From Clostridia bacterium (GTDB lineage: Bacteria; Bacillota; Clostridia; Oscillospirales; Ruminococcaceae), in assembly GCA_021152595.1 (NCBI GenBank), contig JAGKVC010000108.1, positions 1-19,299 on the forward strand: 19,299 nt of DNA. Direction: 5' to 3'. The first letter of the stretch is position 1. Every line of letters begins with the position of its first letter. Under the pieces are notes generated by a model. The model ran no database searches. It saw only the letters and a list, made by a program, of their open reading frames with translations, and was not told the DNA's origin. The translations under genes and the position numbers were made by a program. Shown here piece after piece: positions 14,952 to 19,299 of the stretch.

Positions 14952-15138
14952 CTGCCGCACCTCCTTTCCCCATCAGAAACGGTTTCACCAGCGAGGGGAA
15001 CACCGTGCCTGCCTCCAGCGCATCCTGTGCGGACATCGGCTCCTCCCAGCACTGATACGGTACATATGCCATTGCGAGCGACAGCTTTGCGGGGAATGTT
15101 CCCTGCGGTGCCGCCGGAACAGTCTGATCCGGTAACAT
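14905..15138 (-). CDS. cotJA: Spore coat associated protein CotJA
   Basis: 77 residues. The family core LAMAYVPYQCW, then DALEAGTVFPSLVKPF, is clear. The ATG at 15138 has AAAGGAG about 8 bases upstream; longer readings of the frame lack this. First gene of the cotJABC set. A minus-strand ATACAAT (15266-15272) resembles a sigma-E -10 box, but no convincing -35 accompanies it, so the promoter is not called. Confidence 0.85.
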   Translation of the reverse strand: MLPDQTVPAAPQGTFPAKLSLAMAYVPYQCWEEPMSAQDALEAGTVFPSLVKPFLMGKGGAADGRDAAEVFGQNGKG

Positions 15139-15309
15139 ATGCTGATCTCCTTTCTCAGATTGATGATGCAGCATCCGCTGCACGGTACATTCTATGCAGC
15201 AGCGGCGGATTCCGACACAATGCGGCATTTCTTTGTATAATATCCAATGCATAAACCTTTGAATTATTGTATAACTCGACGGAATCCGATGAAAAAGATT
15301 GACAAATCC

Positions 15310-15338
15310 TTGACAATTTCAATCCGCTGTGCTATAAT
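15310..15338 (+). promoter_or_regulatory. Sigma-A promoter of the leader RNA and fusion gene
   Basis: TTGACA (15310-15315), 17-base spacer, TATAAT (15333-15338), extended TGC: a perfect consensus promoter. The start should be near 15345. Confidence 0.88.
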
Positions 15339-15344
15339 GCAGGT

Positions 15345-15555
15345 ATCAGAAGCCGGTACGCCCGAAATGGGCTGCGGCAGAAAGGGTTGTTTTCTATGAG
15401 ATCTGCTTTTACGCTCGTCCTTCGACTTACGGTCTTGGCTCTAAGCTATAGGCCTGCTTCGTTGTGCACGGGCGTTTTCTGAAAGAGAAATCAGGAAAAC
15501 CAAAAACCATGCGATACAGCGGTGTGAGGTCTGAAGGCTTCACACCGCTTTTTTT
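15345..15555 (+). ncRNA. Structured leader or small RNA of unknown class
   Basis: About 210 bases lie between a consensus promoter and an intrinsic terminator, with no credible reading frame. Distant segments pair to close the structure: TCAGAA (15346-15351) with TTCTGA (15477-15482), then ACGCCCG (15358-15364) with CGGGCGT (15469-15475). Inside, GCAGA (15377-15381) can pair with TCTGC (15402-15406), and AAGC with GCTT further on. The shape, a closed domain followed by a terminator just before a gene, suits a transcription-attenuating riboswitch; a free small RNA (for example 6S-like) is the alternative. I could not match it to any known riboswitch consensus. Confidence 0.55.
15518..15555 (+). 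terminator. Intrinsic terminator inside the leader
   Basis: AGCGGTGTGAGGTC pairs with its complement ending in ACCGCT around a TGAA loop (14 bp, two G-U pairs), followed by seven T. It ends 31 bases before the ATG of the fusion gene. The 9-mer ATGCGATAC occurs on both sides of it (15509-15517 and 15558-15566). Confidence 0.88.
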
Positions 15556-15586
15556 GCATGCGATACGATACTTGGGAGGTATCATT

Positions 15587-18112
15587 ATGAAAATCTGTTT
15601 TTCCACGCTGGGCTGTCCGGATTTTGAATGGCCGGATGTCTACTCCATGGCAAAGGACTTAGGATTTGACGGTATTGAGCTGCGTACCTACGGTCTGCCG
15701 GCGGATCCTTACCGCAGCAAGCCGTTCACCGGCGCTCAGCTCCCCAAGACTGTTGAGAAACTCCGCGCACTCAAGCTCGAGATCCCCTGCGTCAGCTCGA
15801 ACTGCTGCCTGAACGAAAAGGAGAACGAGGAGCAGAACCGCAAGGAACTGACCGCATGTATGGAGCTTGCAAAGGCACTCGGTGCGCCGTATGTCCGTGT
15901 GCTCGGCGACCGCTACTCCGAGGTGACCGGCGCTGTCGATGATGAATATGTCGCATCCGTGCTGACCTCGCTGATTCCGGAGGCAGAGGCAAATGATGTC
16001 ACCCTGCTGGTTGAGACAAACGGCGTTTTCAGCGATACCAAGCGCCTGAAGGCCATGCTCGACAAGATCGGCAATATCCATGTTGCAGCACTCTGGGATA
16101 TGCATCACCCCTACCGCTACGGCGGCGAATCGCCTGCGGAGACCGTTGCAAATCTCGGCAGCCTGATCAAATATGTCCAGACCAAAGACAGCTCCTTCCG
16201 GAACGGCATTCTCCGCTATGAGCTGATGGGCAGAGGCGATCTGCCGCTGGATGATATGATGGATGCGCTCGCAAGCATCAACTACACGGGCTTTATCTCC
16301 CTCGAATGGGTAAAGCGCTGGATGCCTGAGCTTTCCGATGCCGGAATCGTCTTTCCGCAGTTTGCCGATTACATGGCAAAATACCGCACCAAGTATAAGC
16401 ATGATCTTCAGGTCAGCCGCCGCGGCAACGGCTTCTATCCGTGGCCGAAGGAGCGCCTGATCGACTATACCTTCCCCGATGTGCTCGACCGCATCTGCGA
16501 GCAGTTCCCGAATCAGTATGCATTCCGCTATACCGAGCTGGATTATACGCGCACCTATCCGCAGTTCCGCGACGATGTCGATACCTTCGCGCGCGCGCTG
16601 ATCGCAATGGGCGTCGGTGCAGGCGATAAGGTCGCAATCTGGGCAACGAATGTTCCGGCATGGTACATCACATTCTGGGCGACGACCAAGATCGGCGCGA
16701 TCCTCGTCACCGTCAATACCGGAAACAAGATCCACGAGACCGAATATCTGCTCAAGCAGTCCGATACCCATACGCTCGTCATGATCGACTCCTACAAGGG
16801 TACCGATTACAATGAAATCATCCGCACGCTGATCCCCGAGCTGGCAGATTCCGAGCCGGGCAAGCTGGAATCCGCGAAGTTCCCGTTCCTCAAGAATATC
16901 ATCACGATCGAAAGCCGTCAGCCGGGCTGCTTCACATGGGATGAGGCTGTCGCAAAGCATACCGAGGTGCCGCTGACGGAGGTCGAGCGCCGCCGCCGTG
17001 CGATCAAAAAGGACGATGTCGCAAATATGCAGTATACCTCCGGTACGACCGGCTTCCCGAAGGGCGTTATGCTGACACATTATAATGTCGTCAACAACGG
17101 CAAGGCGATCGGCGACTGCATGGATCTGTCCTCCGAGGACCGCATGATGATTCAGGTGCCGATGTTCCACTGCTTCGGCATGGTGCTGGCGATGACTGCT
17201 TCCGTGACGCATGCTGTCACGATGTCCCCGATTACCGCATTCTCGCCGCGAAAAGGTCTGCACTGCATCAATCAGGAGAAGATCACCTGCTTCCACGGCG
17301 TGCCGACAATGTTCATTGCAATGCTCGGTCATGAGAACTTCGACAAGACCGATTTCTCCCACATGCGCACCGGCATCATGGCTGGCTCTCCCTGCCCGAT
17401 CAAGACGATGCAGGAAGTCATCGAGAAGATGCACATGCCGGAAATCTGCATCACCTACGGTCAGACCGAGGCTTCGCCTGCAACGACCATGTCCAAGACA
17501 ACCGATACCATTGAGGCGCGTGTCAATACCGTCGGCGGCCCGATCTTCGGCGTTGAGTGCAAGATCGTCGATCCGGAGACCGGCGAGGAGGTTCCGGACG
17601 GCGTGGACGGCGAATTCTGCGCACGCGGCTACAATATCATGAAGGGCTATTACAAGATGCCGGAAGCGACCGCGGCTGTCATTGATGAGGACGGCTGGCT
17701 GCACTCCGGCGACCTTGCACGCAGACTGCCCGACAGCGGCTATTTCAAGATCACCGGCAGAATCAAGGATATGATCATCCGCGGCGGTGAGAACCTCTAT
17801 CCGAAGGAGATCGAGGACTTCCTCTATACGCATCCGGATGTCCGCGATGTACAGGTGATCGGTGTGCCGGATAAGCAGTACGGCGAAGAGGCGATGGCAT
17901 GCGTCATCCGCAACGACGGCGCGACCTGCACCGAGGATGACCTCAAGGAATATGTCCGCTCGCACATGGATAAGACAAAGGTTCCGCGCTATGTCCGCTT
18001 TGTGGATTCGTTCCCGATGAACGCCGCAGGCAAGATCCTCAAGTATAAGATGCGCGAGGAAGCTGTGGATTATCTCAATCTCCACGAAGCAAACAGCATT
18101 GTGACGGCATAA
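15587..18112 (+). CDS. Fusion: xylose-isomerase-like TIM barrel and AMP-dependent acyl-CoA-type ligase
   Basis: 841 residues from the ATG at 15587, with GGGAGG 7 bases upstream; the longer frame would run through the terminator. Residues about 1-270 are an AP-endonuclease-2/sugar isomerase TIM barrel (KICFSTLGCPDFEWPDV, GFDGIELR) with likely metal ligands Glu143, Asp171, a His or Glu near 173-212 and Glu240 (FISLEW). Residues about 290-841 are a full acyl-CoA-synthetase-type ligase: YTSGTTGFPKG (483-493, ATP loop), YGQTEASP (about 624), HSGDLA (about 706), GRIKDMIIRGGEN (about 724) and the catalytic Lys816 in NAAGK. The second half should activate a carboxylic acid as an AMP ester and transfer it to CoA. 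The first half may make or modify that acid from a sugar or polyol, which is inference. Both sites look intact. Substrate unknown. Confidence 0.9.
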   Translation: MKICFSTLGCPDFEWPDVYSMAKDLGFDGIELRTYGLPADPYRSKPFTGAQLPKTVEKLRALKLEIPCVSSNCCLNEKENEEQNRKELTACMELAKALGAPYVRVLGDRYSEVTGAVDDEYVASVLTSLIPEAEANDVTLLVETNGVFSDTKRLKAMLDKIGNIHVAALWDMHHPYRYGGESPAETVANLGSLIKYVQTKDSSFRNGILRYELMGRGDLPLDDMMDALASINYTGFISLEWVKRWMPELSDAGIVFPQFADYMAKYRTKYKHDLQVSRRGNGFYPWPKERLIDYTFPDVLDRICEQFPNQYAFRYTELDYTRTYPQFRDDVDTFARALIAMGVGAGDKVAIWATNVPAWYITFWATTKIGAILVTVNTGNKIHETEYLLKQSDTHTLVMIDSYKGTDYNEIIRTLIPELADSEPGKLESAKFPFLKNIITIESRQPGCFTWDEAVAKHTEVPLTEVERRRRAIKKDDVANMQYTSGTTGFPKGVMLTHYNVVNNGKAIGDCMDLSSEDRMMIQVPMFHCFGMVLAMTASVTHAVTMSPITAFSPRKGLHCINQEKITCFHGVPTMFIAMLGHENFDKTDFSHMRTGIMAGSPCPIKTMQEVIEKMHMPEICITYGQTEASPATTMSKTTDTIEARVNTVGGPIFGVECKIVDPETGEEVPDGVDGEFCARGYNIMKGYYKMPEATAAVIDEDGWLHSGDLARRLPDSGYFKITGRIKDMIIRGGENLYPKEIEDFLYTHPDVRDVQVIGVPDKQYGEEAMACVIRNDGATCTEDDLKEYVRSHMDKTKVPRYVRFVDSFPMNAAGKILKYKMREEAVDYLNLHEANSIVTA

Positions 18113-18133
18113 GTTTATTATCAGTATACAATA

Positions 18134-18183
18134 CAGCCGCTGAACGGACGCAATTCTGCGTGTTCAGCGGCTGCTGCTTTTTT
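18134..18183 (+). terminator. Terminator of the fusion gene
   Basis: CAGCCGCTGAAC (18134-18145) pairs with GTTCAGCGGCTG (18162-18173), with an inner ACGCA/TGCGT stem, followed by CTGC and a T-run. The T-run overlaps the stop codon of the convergent adaptor gene, so the hairpin probably serves both. Confidence 0.85.
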
Positions 18184-19033
18184 ATTTAATTAACTGCTCC
18201 CATGTCGTCGTTTTCTTGGAGAGGGTATTGCGCGCGTAATATTGCAGAATGTACTGCGCATCCTCGACGCTCAGTACATCATCCAGATTGACATTCGCCG
18301 CGCGAAACTGCTGATCCGTCAGCCCCGTCGGCTTGCCCGAAATGACCTTCGTATACGCATTCAGCGTGATCTGCGCATCCGCTACATCCACGTTTCCGCT
18401 GTTGTCTGTATCGCCGCGGAGATAATCCGCCTGCACCGATACGGGTTCCGTTTCCGTTGTGGTGGTTTCGGTCGCTGCGGTCGTCGTAGTTGTTGTTGTG
18501 GTGGTGGTTTCCGTTGTGGAAGTTGTTGTTGCGGCGGCGATCCGGATGAGACCGTTCTGCGTATCAAAGACGGCATCCGTGAAATCCGCATGGAATGTCG
18601 ATCCCTGATTGACCGATATGCCGATCACCGCCTCACCGGTCACACCCTCTGCGACCGCAAACTGCAATTCCGCGAGCAAGCCGTCCGAAGAATAATCGGC
18701 GGATGCCTCCGAATCCCAGTTGAGGATATACGGCGACTGCGTTTTGTCGCCGCCTGCGAGAAATACGGCGGTGTTCCATTCGGCTTTGCTCTGCGCATCC
18801 AGCAGCGTGAGCATGGATGCATCATAGGTGATGCTGAGGCTGAGCGCCGCAATGCCGGGATTGTGCAGGACGGTCAGCGGAACGGTGACGGTCTCGCCGG
18901 GCTCTGCGGATATTTCCGCCGCTGCAATCAGGGGCGTATTGTCCTCCGCTGCGGCGGTTTCCGTCCATGCGCCGGACGGGATGCACCGGCATGTCAGCAG
19001 GGCGGCGAGCAGACAGGATAAGCATTTTTTCAT
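18182..19033 (-). CDS. Single-cohesin adaptor scaffoldin (cohesin plus dockerin)
   Basis: 283 residues with GGAGG 6-7 bases before the ATG. Layout: signal peptide about 1-28; cohesin about 34-167 (AEPGETVTVPLTVLHNPG, ALSLSITYD, GLLAELQFAV); Thr-rich linker about 168-197 with a ten-Thr run; dockerin about 204-283 with calcium loop 1 at Asp208-Asp219 and loop 2 at 247-258 starting with Asn instead of Asp. The C-terminal part (AQYILQYYA, TTTWEQL) resembles Ruminococcus dockerins. In R. flavefaciens, ScaC has this same plan and acts as an adaptor that swaps docking specificity. A like role here is inference: the cohesin would hold enzymes (perhaps the GH95 protein), and the dockerin would bind a larger scaffold. 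Its ATG overlaps the stop of the maturase gene upstream (ATGA). Confidence 0.9.
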   Translation of the reverse strand: MKKCLSCLLAALLTCRCIPSGAWTETAAAEDNTPLIAAAEISAEPGETVTVPLTVLHNPGIAALSLSITYDASMLTLLDAQSKAEWNTAVFLAGGDKTQSPYILNWDSEASADYSSDGLLAELQFAVAEGVTGEAVIGISVNQGSTFHADFTDAVFDTQNGLIRIAAATTTSTTETTTTTTTTTTAATETTTTETEPVSVQADYLRGDTDNSGNVDVADAQITLNAYTKVISGKPTGLTDQQFRAANVNLDDVLSVEDAQYILQYYARNTLSKKTTTWEQLIK

Positions 19034-19299
19034 GTGTTTCCTCCGAGAATAGCAGCAATCTGTGCTGCCGGATCATTCCAGATGCCGGATGCGGCATCGT
19101 AGGTGCAGAAATAGGGCTTTTCCGCCGGATCATCCGAACATGCATCCGGCAGACAGGGCGCGCAGGCATAGCGGTATTCGCAAATGCTGCACGCAGGTAC
19201 GCGGTCGCGGTTCCAGTGCAGGATCTCCGGCGAGAGAACCGCATCGAGCGGATCGTGCCGCAGAGAACCGTGCTGCAACCTGCGCTCCATGACGCAGGG
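19030..19299 (-). CDS. Radical SAM/SPASM peptide maturase, C-terminal part
   Basis: Only the last 89 or so codons are in the window; the 5' part is beyond the right edge. The frame is open to the edge. It contains CSICEYRYACAPC, a CxxCx5CxxC cluster, then CLPDAC and KPYFCTYDAASGIW: the SPASM domain that binds extra 4Fe-4S clusters in enzymes maturing ribosomal peptides (GwsS, CcpM and FibroRumin-type maturases end similarly). The radical SAM CxxxCxxC core is outside the window, so the call rests on the C-terminus. Its TGA shares bases with the adaptor scaffoldin ATG, implying one operon and coupled translation. Confidence 0.75.
   Translation of the reverse strand, partial: PCVMERRLQHGSLRHDPLDAVLSPEILHWNRDRVPACSICEYRYACAPCLPDACSDDPAEKPYFCTYDAASGIWNDPAAQIAAILGGNT

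Noticed and set aside
15266..15272. Sigma-E type promoter for cotJA
   Set aside because: Only the ATACAAT -10 is present; no convincing -35 at the right distance.
15659..18085. 808-residue minus-strand open frame
   Set aside because: Antisense to the clearly coding fusion gene, with no recognisable domain or start signal.

Overview
The window reads as chromosome of a Gram-positive, low-oxygen Firmicute of the Ruminococcus type (Oscillospiraceae). The evidence is a secreted glycosidase with a dockerin, a small cohesin plus dockerin protein, formate-tetrahydrofolate ligase, a spore-coat cotJ cluster, strong AGGAGG ribosome binding sites and consensus TTGACA/TATAAT promoters. Most genes look GC-rich (roughly 55-60% by eye). 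Two genes (2313-3008 and especially 13084-13836) are visibly richer in A+T.

Layout. 1-720 has no gene but holds two related repeat elements facing each other. 734-3008 (minus) has two lipoprotein genes, one with a von Willebrand A domain. 3337-7172 (plus) is an apparent operon from a clear promoter: fhs, an unknown gene that overlaps it, and a PutP-type sodium symporter. 7173-7471 holds repeats and hairpins. 7472-10879 (minus) is a multidomain GH95 glycosidase (GH95, F5/8 type C, CBM6-like, dockerin) with its own promoter and possible operators. 11117-12677 (minus) is a pyridoxal-kinase operon whose second gene, an ECF transporter S-component, is a wreck with its middle deleted; its 3' region holds a multi-branched hairpin element and a strong terminator. 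13017-13836 (plus) is an AT-rich membrane-anchored HExxH peptidase. 14022-15138 (minus) is cotJA-cotJB-cotJC. 15310-18183 (plus) is a strong promoter, a ~210-nt structured leader ending in an intrinsic terminator, and a fusion of a xylose-isomerase-like TIM barrel with an acyl-CoA-synthetase-type AMP ligase. 18182-19299 (minus) has a single-cohesin adaptor scaffoldin whose start codon overlaps the stop of a radical SAM/SPASM peptide maturase that runs off the right edge.

How they fit together. The GH95 enzyme and the cohesin-dockerin adaptor are plausible parts of one cellulosome: the enzyme's dockerin could dock on this or another cohesin, and the adaptor's own dockerin would attach it to a larger scaffold. 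The tight coupling of the adaptor to a RiPP-type radical SAM maturase is the most unexpected arrangement here. The intergenic regions carry at least two families of hairpin-bearing repeats in which both sides of the stem vary together between copies, suggesting selection on folded RNA or DNA. All family names are from motif recognition by eye; no database search was run.
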